64,000 nt of DNA from Basidiobolus meristosporus CBS 931.73 (lineage: Eukaryota > Basidiobolomycota > Basidiobolomycetes > Basidiobolales > Basidiobolaceae), in assembly GCA_002104905.1 (NCBI GenBank), contig MCFE01000343.1:26818-90817 (forward strand), given 5' to 3'. Position 1 is the first letter of the stretch; every line of letters begins with the position of its first letter. Below the pieces are notes generated by a model. The model worked only from the letters and a program-made list of their open reading frames with translations. It had not been told where the DNA came from and did not search any database. Below, piece by piece: positions 24,101 through 35,474 of this stretch. The position numbers and the translations under genes were made by a program.

Positions 24101-26620
24101 GCACCTGGACCCAGGTCCTAGACCTCAATTTTCAGCACCTGAACTAGGTCCTAGATCTCAAGCTTCAGCACTTGGACCCACCTGATGGATCTCATCCTGC
24201 AACACCTGGACCCAGGTCCTAGATCTCAGCCTTTCAGCACCTGGACACAGGTCCTAGATCTCATCCTGCAGCACCTGGACCCAGGTCCTAGATTGCAACT
24301 TTCAGCACCTGGGCCAAAGTCCTAGATCTCAACTTTCAGCACCTGGAACCAGGTCCTAGATCTCAACTTTCAGTACCTGGACCCAGGTTGTTGATCTCAA
24401 CCTTCAGCACCTGTACACAAGTCCTATATCTCATCTGTCAGCACCTGGACCCAGGTCCTAGATCTCAGCTTTCAACACCTGGACACAGGTCCTAGATCTC
24501 ATCCTGCAGTACCTGGACCCAGGTCCTAGATCTCAACTTTCAGCACCTGGACCCAGGTCCTAGATCTCAACTTTCAGCACCTGGACCCAGGTCCTAGATC
24601 TCAACTTTCAGCACCTGGGGCCAGGTCCTAGATCTCAACTTTCAGCACCTGGGGCCAGGTCCTAGATCTGAACTTTCAGCACCTGGGGCCAGGTCCTAGA
24701 TCTCAACTTTCAGCACCTGGACTCAGGCCTTGGATCTCAACTTCAATCACTTGGACCTATATCATGGATGACAAGTCTCATTTAGTAGAGCAATATGTGA
24801 CATGACAACCTCTGGCATCTGGAGCCCATGTCTCTTCCCTTATCTCCCAGACCTAGGTTGTGGATGAAACTCTTCATTTTTTTGAGCAATGTCCAAAATG
24901 TCCACCATCAGCATCTGGACCCAGTCCCTAAATCTCAAATTTAAGAATTTGGACAAAGGTCTGGGTTACCAAGATGCAGGTTGTAGATCTCAACCTTCAG
25001 CACCAGGATCCAGGTCCTAGATCTCAACCTTCAGTACTTGGACCCAAGTCATGGATTTTATCCTTCAGCAGCTGGGCCCAGGTCATAATTACTTCTTCAC
25101 ACCAGGACCCAGGACCTAGATCTCAACCTTCAGCACCAGGATCCAGTTCATGGATATCCACTTTCAGCACCTGGACCCAGGTCATGGATCTCCACTTTCA
25201 GCACTTAGACCCAGGTCATTATTCTTATTGTTCAGCACCTGTGCCCAGGACTAGATCATCCTTCAGCACCTGGATCCAGGTCATGGACCTTGTCCTTCAT
25301 CACCTGCACCCAGGTCCTATATCTCAAATTTCAGCCTGGGCCAGGTCTAGATCTCATTCTTCAGCTTAAGGTTGTAGAACTCTACTTTGAGCACCTGGAT
25401 CCAGGTCCTAAGTCTCAGGTTCAGCATCTGGACACAGGTATAGATATCATCCTTCATCATGGCCTTATCCTTCATCACCTGGACCAGTCTTAGATCTCAA
25501 CTTTCAGCACCTGGGCACATGTCCTAGATCTCATCCTTCAGACCTGGACACAGGTCCTAGATCTCTCTACAACACTGGCACAGGTCCTAGATCTTATCCT
25601 TCAGCACTGGACCAGATGCTGGACCTAGGTTCCAGGTCTAGTCCTTCAACACCTGGTCCCAGGTCTTATATTCAACTTTTGCCACCTGCACCCAGGACCT
25701 TAACACCATCTTTGCACCCGGATCCAGATTATGGCTTTGTTCTTCAGCACCTGGGCCATGTCCTAGACTCAAGCGTTCAGCACTGGGGCCATGTCCTAGA
25801 TCTCAAGCTTCAGCACCTGGACCCAGTTGTTGATCTCAACCTTCAGTACTGGACACAGGTCCTAGACTCATCCTTCAGCACTGGACCAGGTTGTGATCTC
25901 AACCTTCAGCACTGTACACAAGTCCTATATCTCATCCACCAGCACCTGGACCCAGGTCCTAGATTCAGCTTTCAGCACCTGGACACAGGTCCTAGATCTC
26001 ATCCTGCAGAACCTGGACCCAGGTCCTAGATCTCAACTTTCAGCACCTGGGGCCAGGTCTTAGATCTCAACTTTCAGCACCTGGACTCAGGTCTTGGATC
26101 TCAACTTTGATCACTTGGACCTAGATCATGGATGACAAGTCTCATTTAGTAGAACAATATGTGACATGACAACCTCTGGCATCTGGAGCCCATGTCTCTT
26201 CCCTTATCTCCCAGACCTAGGTTGTGGATGAAACTCCTCATTTTTTGAGCAATGTCCAAAATGTCCACCATCAGCATCTGGACCCAGGCCCTAAATCTCA
26301 AATTTAAGAACTTGGATAAAGGTCTGGGTTACCAAGATGCAAGTTGTAGATTCAACCTTCAGCACCAGGATCCAGGTCCTAGATCTCAACCTTCAGTACC
26401 TGTACCCAAGTCATGGATTTTATCCTTCAGCAGCTGGGCCCAGGTCTCAAATTACTTCCTTCAACACCAGGACCCACAACCTAGATCTCAACCTTTGGCA
26501 CCAGGACCTGGGTCCTAGTTCTCAACTTTCAGCACCGGTTCCAAGGTCCTAGGTCTCATCCTTCAGCACATGGTCCCAGGTCATGGCTGTTATCCTTCAG
26601 CACCTGTACCTAGGTCCTGG
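21150..26620 (+). repeat. 34-bp minisatellite, subfamily 2, homogeneous core
   Basis: Tandem 34-bp units with the same AGATCTCAACTTTC start and CCCAGGTCCT end as subfamily 1, but with the middle AGCACCTGGA. Units from about 24,100 to 24,720 are nearly perfect, for example with phase points at 24,527, 24,561 and 24,595. Larger duplications are present: an 803-bp offset (22,061 vs 22,864) and a 1,374-bp offset (24,791 vs 26,165). The region 25,200-25,950 is rich in small deletions relative to its paralogue at 23,520-24,150. Apparent frames of up to about 137 codons are repeat products. Confidence 0.93.
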
Positions 26621-29600
26621 ATAACAAATCTCATTTAATAGGGCAGTATCTGACATGTAAACATCCAGCATCTTGAGCCCAGGTTTGAAATCTCTTTCCT
26701 TATCATCTACACCTAGGTTATGGATGATACTCCTCAATTTCTTGAGCAGAGTCAAACTTGTCATCATTCAGCACCTGGACCCAGGTCCTAGATCTAAACT
26801 TTCATCACTTCAACCCGGGTCCTGGATCTTAGGTTGCATTAGCATGTCTGGGTTCTGGATGTCAACTCTGATTAAACTGAGCAATATTGAATATTTCACC
26901 TTCTGGCACCTTGAACTCAGGTCCTACATCTTTACATTTATCACCCCAACATAGGTTCACAATCTTGGCTATTATCACCTATAACCAGGTCCAAGATATC
27001 CACCTTCAGCACCTTGATCCTGGTCCAGATATCAACCCTTATTTAATAAGCAATATTCAAAATTTCAAATTTCACAAATTGAACATAGGTTTTATATATG
27101 ACCTTTTATTGCTTAGACCCAGGTCCATGTTATTAGCTTGCATTACCATGCTCAGGTTTTAGAATGAAATATAATCAAATTGCACTATATCCAACATTAT
27201 AACTTTAGGTACCTTGAGCCCAGGTCCTACATTCCTACTTTCATCACCTTAAACCAGGTTCTACATCAATGCCCTCTTCACTTGGACAAAGGTCCTGGAA
27301 GACAACCCACATTTTGTGGAGAAATATCCAAAGCTTTACTTTCTGCACCTGAACCCACATCCTATATCTCCACTTTCATAATTTGGACCAAGGTTCTAAA
27401 TCTTAGCCTGCACTGCCATGTCTAAATCCTGGATATCAACCCTGATTGATTTGGGCAATACTCAACATTACAACTTTCAACATCTTGAACCCAGGTCCCG
27501 CATGTCAAGTTTCATGACCTGGGCCCAGGCTCAGGATATTAGCTATCATCACCTATACTCAGGTACCAGATATCTACCTTCAACCCTTTAACCTGGTCCT
27601 GGATAGTAACCCTCATTGTATCAAGTAATATCCCAAACTTTCAGCACCCAGACCCTGGTCCTGCATCTCAGCTTTCATCACTTGGACCCAGGTCTGGGAT
27701 CGTAGCTTGCATTACCAAGCTGAGGTTCTAGGTACAAAATGTCATTACATTGAGCAATATTCAACAGCTTAGCTTTTAGCACCTTGAAACCTGGCCTGGG
27801 ATCTTAGCTTGCATTACCAAGCTCAGGTTCTAGATACAAAATATCAATAAATTGAGCAATATTCAACAGCTTTGCTTTTAGCACCTTCAGACCTGGTCTT
27901 GTATCTCAGAGTACATATACACAGGTTCAAGATCCTAGCTGTGATCATCTAAGCTCAGGTCTTGGATATGAAGTTTAAGCACCTTAACCCTGTCCTTGAT
28001 ATCAACCCTCATCTTATTGAGTAATATCCACAATTTCAACTTTCAGCTACTTGAACAAGGGTTGTACATATCAAATTTTGTCACCTGGACCCCAGCTCAA
28101 GATCTTACCAATCATCATGCCTGCTCAGATCCTAGATATCTACTTTCAGCACCTTGACATTGGTCTTGGATATTAGCACCTATTGCATTGAGCAATATGC
28201 ATAATCTTAACATTACACACTTTGACTCCAGTTGTAGATCTCACAATACATCACATTGCCTAGGTCTATGAATATCCATTATTATAATTTTCAGCATCTT
28301 GACTAAGATTTTATATCTTAGATTGCAACAAATTGGCTATGTCTGGTATATACTTGTTATAATGAGCAGTATCAAAGATTAAAACTTTTGCCACCTTGAC
28401 AGAGTTATAGATCTAACATTAATCATTGGTACCCAGGTAGATCTGTTGCATTATTATTATGTCCTGAGCTGTGATATTAACTATCATTGAGTGGTGCAGT
28501 ATATAAGATAACTTTTTCTAGTGCCTTGGCCATAGTTGTAAGTCTCAACCTTCCTCACTTGGACCCAGGTCCTAGATTTTAGCTTGCATTACTATGTCCA
28601 TTTCCTGGATACCAAATCTCATTAAATTGAGCAATATCCAACAATTTGGGTTTTAGCACCTTGAGCCCTGGTCCTACATCTCAACTTTCATCACCTGAAT
28701 CCAGGCCCTAGATGTCAACTTTTGGCACCTTGACCCAGGTTCTGGATACTAGCGCTCAAAACATTGGGCAGTATCATCAACTACAGCTTGCAGCACCCAG
28801 GTCCTAGACCTCAACTTTTAACACTTGGACCCAAGTTCTAAATCTTAGCTTGTATTGCTATTCACAGGTCCTGGATATCAAATCTTATTAAAAAAAGTAA
28901 CATCCAACAACACAACTTTCAACACCTTGAGCCCAGGTACAACATCACAACTTTTATCACCTGTATTTAGGTCTTAGATCTTGGCTCTTATTGCCTCAGC
29001 TAAGGTCCTGGCTATCAACCCTCATTACATTGAGCAGTATGTAAGATTGCAACTTTCAGGAACTGGACTATTTCTTAGATTTAAACCTACATTACATGCC
29101 CTGGTCCTGAATTTGTATGCTCAAGAAATTGAGCAATATCCAGTATTTTAACTTTCTGCATCTGGACCAAGTTGTTGGATGCCACCCTTCATCATTATGC
29201 AAAGGTCCTGGAGATCAACTACCCTTGCATTGAGTAATATCCAAGATTGCAACTTCCAGCACCTTAGTCAAGGTCCTTGATATCATTTTATATTACCAGG
29301 TGCAAGTCCTGAATACTAACTTTCATAATACTGAGCAATGTCAATGATCACAACTTTCAGCACATGGACTCAGGTCTGAGGTCTCAACTTGCATCATAAT
29401 GCCATGGCACTGGATTCCCAGTTTCATTACATTGAGCAATATGCATAGTTACAACTTTCAGCACCTGGACCCAAGTTTCAGATCTCAATTCTCATGAGAT
29501 TGAGCAATATTCAATATTACAACCTTCAGCATCTAGACCAAGGCTCTATATCTCAGTTACATTACCTTGCCTAGGCCCTGGACTTCCACTGTTGTTACAT

Positions 29601-29750
29601 GGAGCAATATGCATGATCAAAATTATTGGCACCTTGATAAAGGTTTTAGATCCAAAATTTATCACCAGGACCAAGGTAGATCTGAACTGGTCTCACTATG
29701 CCCAGGTCCTTGATGTCAGCCACTTCACTCCAGGCCCATCCTAAATCTCT
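26620..29750 (+). repeat. Degenerate 34-bp minisatellite (distal flank)
   Basis: The plus-orientation array decays again, with the words CAACTTTCAGCACCT, CCCAGGTCCT and TTGAGCAATATCCAA increasingly altered. It ends near 29,750, where non-satellite sequence begins. A local duplication at 27,700-27,900 repeats the TTGCATTACCAAGCT segment. No gene is supported. Confidence 0.85.
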
Positions 29751-30079
29751 ATTTTTGTATTGGATCACTATTCCAGGGGCAGGAACTTTTGATAAGTCTT
29801 TTCTCTATTTGTCTTTGCTATTTTGTTAAAGCAGCTGTGTTCATGAGGGTAATATATTTCATGATCAGCACAATGGTGCTGATATATTGCTTTTAGCTGA
29901 GTTGTTGCAGGCTTGGATATTCTCATGTACAAGTCATTGGTATCTTATAAAGCCTAGATGGGTTGACTTTAAACCACAGTAAACAATTTATATAGGCTTG
30001 TTGCACCTCCCATCAAATTACTAATCCCACTATGCTCTATTATTTGGCCTCATTAGCCTATAAATTCTACCAAAAAGAA

Positions 30080-31800
30080 TTTGAAAGCCAGATTCATCAG
30101 AGCCAAGCACCATAACCTGCATAAATCAAAGTTCAGTAATTCAGAAGCTTGCTTTGGCAGCAGAGAGAATAGTATACATACCCAAGCCCAGATATCACAA
30201 GATATTGAATACACAAGATGCCTTTAAATGCACTGATAAAGAGAAGACTAGTATTGAGAAGACTCCTGATATTAGATATGATATTGTGTAAGGATTGGAA
30301 AAGGGTTTGGACAATGAGCCCCCCAAAGAAAAACATCTGGTACTAGAGCAGATTCATTCATACTATCCTGGATTCAGGCATGCATACTGGTCCTGGACTG
30401 GCATTAAACTACTTTGAAAATATCTTATGAAGTATAGACACTATCCAAGACAGTAAACCAGGAACCATTATACAAGGAAATGTTAAGTTATAAAGAGCCT
30501 GACTCTGGTATGGCAGACAGTTCCCAACAAGTGGCATAGCAGTAGCTAGTAGCTAGTAAAAGGCCAGAATGTAAATAAGTCCTTTGACACTAATCTGAAA
30601 ATTTACAACTTCCTATATGTGTATACTGGATTTCATGTAATTTGGGAGTTTTAATACTTTGATAGAAGATAATACTTTCACTTTCAGTGTACTTTATGAG
30701 CTTCAGCTGAGAAGGGCTGTAAATTGCTCTGCTAGCTATTATTAGATGTTTCTTGACAAATTGGCTTATTTCCTACAATGGACAAACTCCTTGTTTGCAA
30801 ATAAATATCTTTACTGGAAACAAGCTTCCTTATTTGAAAATTCCCAACTCTGCATTAACCTTGAGGATTTCTTAAAGAGATCTCACATGGGCCTGCTGTA
30901 GAGGGCTTCTAATGAGGACTTTACACCCAAAGGGGTGTCTAAAGGAGTTTCTTTAACATAATTGGGTCACCCAAAGGGGACTTTTCCATCAAACCAAACA
31001 AGGTCAAAGTCTGTAGAAGAGCTGTAGTTTGGTCTGTAGAACTTACTGAAAAAATAGCTGGATGGATTATGTATATGAAATCCCTGTAGGATCAAGCTCT
31101 GCAAGTGATTGCATGTGATATACACCTGCTGCAAAGCTGATATTTGTGTTTAGTCTGAGTGGATATAGTTGCAGCACCTGTGAAAATGAGATCTAATTTG
31201 ATTGGCTGGATCAAAAATTGTATGTGTTTGAATGTTACAAATTATTTCAAGCTTATAAGCCATGTGAGTTTTGAGTCTTCAATGTTTGAATGACTATAAC
31301 CCCTTAAATACTGCACTGAGCAATTGTCTGAAGATGCTAGAGAACTTGTGGGGAATGAGAACAAGCCTACTACAGGCAGTTGTTTAGAGATTCTACCTAG
31401 CAACAAAGATGCAAAGTGATCCAAATGGCCATAGTAGAGTTTGTAGGTCAACAATATACTCCAGATTACTCCAGAGGGTCTTTAATGAAATGAGTGAGTA
31501 AACACATACAAGCTTTGTGGAGAGCTAATGGAGTCACTAGCCAAAGTACTGCACTGTACATGGAAGTCTCCACTGCTCAGAACATGTATGGGAAGGAGTG
31601 GAAAAAAGCAGGCACAAGGCTATTGGGAGGGTAGGTCTTGATAAAGCTACTAATTGAGTGTAAGGTTGGGAAAGGCACAATAGAATCACTAGTCTTATGT
31701 ACCAGTCCATACAAGGAAGTAATGAGAATTATCTGAGGTTTGAAAAGAAAAAATGAGATAACTAAGAGCCTATTAATGAAATCATGGGGGAAGTAGATTT
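30080..31800 (+). pseudogene. Decayed transposon gene A, copy M
   Basis: A conserved coding trace with no intact frame. Around 30,330-30,420 the plus strand reads KEKHLVL..IHSYYPGF.HA..SW.GIKL, matching KEKHMAL..FHSQYPGF.HA..SW.GIEL from minus-strand 63,500 in the same phase. Around 31,345-31,500 it reads NKPTTGSC and later CGELMESLAKVL, matching NKPTTGSC and GGELMEELAKAL in the other copy. Stop codons and frame changes separate these blocks. Protein-level similarity with conserved phase argues for a real ancestral gene. I do not recognise its family. Confidence 0.5.
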
Positions 31801-32631
31801 TCAAATTTTACCATGTTTTTCACCATAGCATGGATTCAATTTTCTTTTAACACAAAACATAAGGGATCTGTATATGCTTATGACCACTCTCTCACATAGT
31901 TTTTAATAAGTGAGTGTGTTTTGAGCAAATTGTTATTCAAACATTGCAAGGTATATTTCTAGCTTTTACATGGTGATAATGCTGCATATATGGGACAGTT
32001 TAAAACAAGTAAAATGTCCAGCTCAAAAATAAGATAGTAGTGCCATAATGGTTATTGTTGATCAATTCTCCCTCAAGGCAGCAACTGCTTTGCATGAAAT
32101 AATATAGACTACATAATAAGAAACCATGATACTACTGTAGCAAGCTTTTTAGACATTAAACTCAAATACAGCATGAAGAATGCTTCAAAAAACATGGCCA
32201 TTGTTTTTCTGCACAAATATGATATTAAGAAGTCAGTGAAATGGCATGTTTCCACTTTCATTAGTAACAGAGGTCTGAGGACTTACTGCTGCTGCTTGCT
32301 GAAGTTTTGCCACTTGGCAAGAAGCAACTAATGTGATAGAATTGGAGAGATATAATGAGACTGGCTACATGTCACTCAAGGCTAGTACTAAAACCATCAG
32401 GTATTAATGGCTATATGGCATTATCATCAAAGTATGATGCTTTTACCAAGTATCAAACTTGCATGGATTTACTGCCAATAGTGGCAGCCAGTATTCATTT
32501 TCTAGATATATTCCAATGATACCCCATCTGAAAACTTTGATGCAATCAAATGAATACTGCCAAGTTAAGTTGTACAGTTTACACCTTGAGCAATCACATA
32601 TATTTGAAGATATCTTCAATGGAGAATATTA

Positions 32632-33371
32632 GACTTGTACCATTGGATAGTGCCAAGTTGAGCCATGAGTGCCAAATGATGCCATAGTATGCCAGGGAGG
32701 CCAAGAGTACCTTTACATGGCCACAGAGTGTGAAACACAGCTCTTCATATTCATCCAAAGCAGCCCCTGTGTTTCACACATCATGCTGGAGAAAATCCAT
32801 TTTTTGACCTTTTGTTTGGATCAAAGTTGTGCAGGATGTGTAAGAGCTCAAAAGAGTTGAAGACATGTATCTGGTACTCAATACCCATGGCACTCCAGAT
32901 CTAGCTGCTGTGGCTTGTATCATGACACAGAGGTACGTGGCACTATCTTGGTCCACTAGTGCTATCAAACATTATATTTAAATATTAGCCCTAAAGTAAA
33001 ACCTATACTAAGAACTTATAGTTCCAGATAGTTCCAGTGGACCGGGATAGTGCCATGCATCTTTGTGACATGATACATACCACAGGAGCTAGATTCAGAG
33101 TGCCATGAGTACTGAGTACCAGATGCATGTGTTCAATCTTTTTAGCTCTTCTGAATCTTGCACAACTTTGATCCAAAAAAAAAGTCAAAAAATTGATTTT
33201 TTCTAGCATGATATGCAAAACAAAGTGGCTGCTTTACATGAAGATGCAGAGCTATGTTTCACACTCTGTGTCCAAGCTTAGGTCTGCTATATCCTCTCTG
33301 GCACACGATGACACTATTTGGCAGTATTTGGCACTCATGGCTCAATGTGGCACTATCTAATGGAACAAGTC
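32632..33371. mobile_element. Complete foldback (long-palindrome) element, 740 bp
   Basis: The whole element is an imperfect palindrome. The left half (32,632-about 32,970) and the reverse complement of the right half (about 33,025-33,371) align almost end to end, with a short central loop of about 50 bp around 32,970-33,025. The ends are GACTTGTACCATTGG and its complement-like CTAATGGAACAAGTC, and the element is flanked by TA on both sides (32,630-32,631; 33,372-33,373). Conserved words include GATAGTGCCA, GAGCCATGAGTGCCAAAT and TTTGGATCAAAGTTGTGCA in both arms. It has no coding capacity, and short frames inside it are by-products of the palindrome. The TA flank suggests mobilisation by a Tc1/mariner-type transposase, which is an inference. 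Confidence 0.88.
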
Positions 33372-33399
33372 TATCATGTTATTAGTACCTTTCAGCTGT

Positions 33400-33974
33400 C
33401 AGCACCATTTGAACTATCTCCCATTAGTGAACACCATGTAAGAAGGTGTAGAATCTTGCCTGTGACCAGCAGCTATCTGGAATACTGACCTGAAGCTTTC
33501 CTATCAATAAATTTATCATTGGTAGCATCAACTATAGCTCTGGCTGCCTTGACCTTTCACCCATTTTTTTAGCAGATTTTTCTTCACTATCATATATTTG
33601 TATATATATGCATGTGTGAGCCTATTCTTGCTTTCTTTCACTCTGTCATCACTGTTCTTCAAATAACAAATCATCACATGCATCTTGGATAATGATGTGA
33701 TATTCTTGATCAAGTTTGTATATGGGAGTGCTTGCATTTTATCTCCTCTTCCTGCCTTGCTACATATCAACTCTTTATGAAGCTCCCAGAGTATGAAGCA
33801 TAGACAAATAGTCTTTACACTCTTTGTTGTTATTATATCAAGTTTCTGCTATGGCAGGCAGAGAACCATATGCTCTGGCTAGTGCTGGTAAAAGTGCCAT
33901 TCAAATACCACTACAAGCCTCTCATGTAGTAGCAGTAAATACATCATGTTGGCATTGGAGAGCTGCTTTCAAAG
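33400..33974 (-). pseudogene. Decayed transposase-like gene B, copy M, 3' part
   Basis: The minus strand encodes ALPYTNLIKNIT, closely matching AISYTNLIKNIT at minus 62,190-61,945. Just upstream, a phase-shifted trace KSVKTI...W..H.ELICS aligns with NSVKTIGP..FTFCKFPMEWMCG of the other copy. The pattern W-F-P-M-E-x-x-C-G followed by a Y-[TA]-x-[LI] stretch is reminiscent of the C-terminal part of large CACTA/Plavaka-like transposases in Agaricomycetes; this is from family memory and not a search. The gene is cut by the gypsy-2 insertion at 33,974 and continues, going upstream, at 44,995. Confidence 0.45.
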
Positions 33975-34555
33975 TCTTATGATCTGCACTTGAATGTTTA
34001 AGTTAGATCAGTTTTTAGTCAAATCAATTAGTATATGCTTAGGTTAGCAGTATATCAGTATTATCTATGAAATCAGTAGCATTAGTCAGCAAATGAATCA
34101 GCAGATCCTTATCAGACAGAAATAGATATATTAGACTTGTTCCATTGCGCCATTGATCATAGTGCCAGAAAGTGCTGTATATTTTGTAATTAATTTGATA
34201 TTTTAGGGTCATATGCATGTTAATTTTGATCCCAAATTGGCACTATATGGCACCATCTGGCACTCTGTGGCATGATCAGGCACCATCTGGCATGCTTTGG
34301 CACTATTGGGCACTATGATCAGCTGGAATGATGGAACAAGTCCATTAAGTAGGATCTTATTGGGTGATGATGATGCAATCAGATGAGTCATCAGCCACAA
34401 CCTACATTAGGAAATACAATTAGTCAGCAATTGATCTGGCAAAATATATGTAAGAAGCTGCTGGAACCTCAATAAAAATCAGTTCAAGTTTTAGTGAATA
34501 TAATACTAGCTAAACTCTCTATTCCTCTACAACTCTTATACCAAGACTTGTAACA
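33975..34555 (+). repeat. Gypsy-2 5' LTR, disrupted by a small foldback relative
   Basis: Matches the 3' LTR (44,627-44,994) and the solo LTR at 11,449. The start is changed to TCTTATGATCTG and the end is CTTGTAACA. It carries a 210-bp insertion at 34,134-34,343, and without it the LTR is about 370 bp. The TATA box seen in the other copies as TATATAAGG is changed here to TATATGTAAG. AATAAAA is retained near the 3' end. Confidence 0.92.
34134..34343. mobile_element. Small foldback-family (MITE-like) insertion in an LTR
   Basis: The ends GACTTGTTCCATTG and GATGGAACAAGTC are inverted repeats identical in type to those of the 740-bp element at 32,632. The interior carries repeated TGGCACTAT / GGCACCATCTGG words typical of the same family. 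The empty site is visible in the other LTRs (ATATATTAAGTAGG); here ATTA or TTA appears on both sides, so the exact duplication (TA, TTA or ATTA) is ambiguous by one or two bases. It has no coding capacity. Confidence 0.8.
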
Positions 34556-34559
34556 TTGG

Positions 34560-35068
34560 TCTCATGATCACATGATAGCCATGAACACCCATGCCAAGTT
34601 TCAGCTTCCTAGCTGAATTTCTAAGAGATTCCTTCTGGAACCTCCTACCACCTTCCAGAAAGTTCCTGACCATTCCAAACCATTGTTACACAATTGAACA
34701 TTCCATGGAAGCTTCCCATCGTATTTTTCATAGTCCAGTACCATATATGGAAATACCAGATCACATGACCTAGTCACATGATCAGGTGACCCATCCATTT
34801 CCCCATCCTGTTTCAGTACCTTGCCTTCTATATTATTATTCCCAGCACAGTGCTGCGCCTCACCCCACAACCCCATTAGTATTAGCCAATATCTCTTGGC
34901 ATCAGTATAACCAAAAAGTATATATAGTCCTATTCCCCCTTAAGTATTACTCAGTCTGATAAACACAGGTCTTGAATAAACAGCCTTGCCTTGATGATCC
35001 ACACCTAAGTCCTTTCCTGGTCCTGCCTTGCCTAGCTCTACTCTCCTGCCTTGTGTCTATTCATAACA
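34560..35068 (+). repeat. Gypsy-1 5' LTR
   Basis: Begins TCTCATGATCACATG and ends TCATAACA. It matches the 3' LTR at 39,899-40,436. A TATA-like TATATATAG lies near 34,918 and GAATAAAC, a possible polyadenylation signal, near 34,974. It lacks the 18-bp tandem duplication (CCTTGCCTTGG type) present in the 3' copy near 40,330. The terminal dinucleotide is TC rather than TG, an apparent mutation. Confidence 0.92.
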
Positions 35069-35474
35069 GTTTTATCAGACTCTCCTGACTTACCTGTGGA
35101 TCCCTGCCTTCTGCCCAAAGTTTGAAGAAAACTTGTAAAAGGAATACTCACCTTAGGTATAACCCATCATCTTTCCCTAGTCTTGTCCTATAAAGGCAAA
35201 GATACTTTATCTTTGTAAGACTATTGGTCAAAGCTGCATTCACTTTATTACCCTGCTGGTGGAGTTTACAGTTGTTACAGTATTGGAAGCTTTAGTACAA
35301 TACTCTATCAAAGGATGTTGAAACCAGTACCTTCTGAAGTGATGCTAACTTATTTAAGTTGGGGATTGTGGCTCAATAGTTGTATTCTTGACATACTAGT
35401 GGCTTTACAAACCCACAACACAGTATAGTATATTCCAGTATTCCTTGCAAGTTCATCCGCCTTTCTCTGCTACC
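35069..35474 (+). other. Gypsy-1 leader, with degenerate primer-binding site and an LTR-like module
   Basis: Directly after the 5' LTR, TTTTATCAGACTC resembles a decayed initiator-Met type primer-binding site (usually TGGTATCAGA-like). From about 35,125 to 35,455 the leader is similar to the 3' part of the solo LTR at 13,600-13,930; shared words include GGCAAAGATACTTT, CAAAGCTGCATTC, GCTGGTGGAGTTTACAGTTG, GGAAGCTTTAGTACA and AGTTGGGGATTGT. No reading frame is evident. This suggests recombination between retroelement families. Confidence 0.7.

Larger units (their letters stand above)
29750..33974 (+). mobile_element. Decayed DNA transposon copy M, left part
   Basis: Identified by similarity to the second copy at 60,560-64,000. 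Segment 30,080-31,800 (plus) resembles 63,960-62,700 read on the minus strand, and 33,400-33,974 resembles 61,930-62,400 in direct orientation. The two parts are therefore inverted relative to each other compared with the other copy, and a foldback element lies between them. The sequence resumes after the gypsy-2 insertion at 44,995. No terminal inverted repeats could be assigned. Coding traces are broken throughout. 31,800-32,630 has no recognised content. Confidence 0.6.

Noticed and set aside
23278-26029. Longer frames (up to 137 codons) with PGPRS-type repeats, possible repeat proteins
   Set aside because: Overlapping frames in different phases show the same motif, and the frames end at every unit variant or indel.
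21150-26620. Possible CRISPR array because of a regular 34-bp period
   Set aside because: Units are directly adjacent with no unique spacers, there are no cas genes, and the context is eukaryotic.
32669-33218. Short frames inside the foldback element on both strands
   Set aside because: The two frames are mirror images caused by the palindrome.
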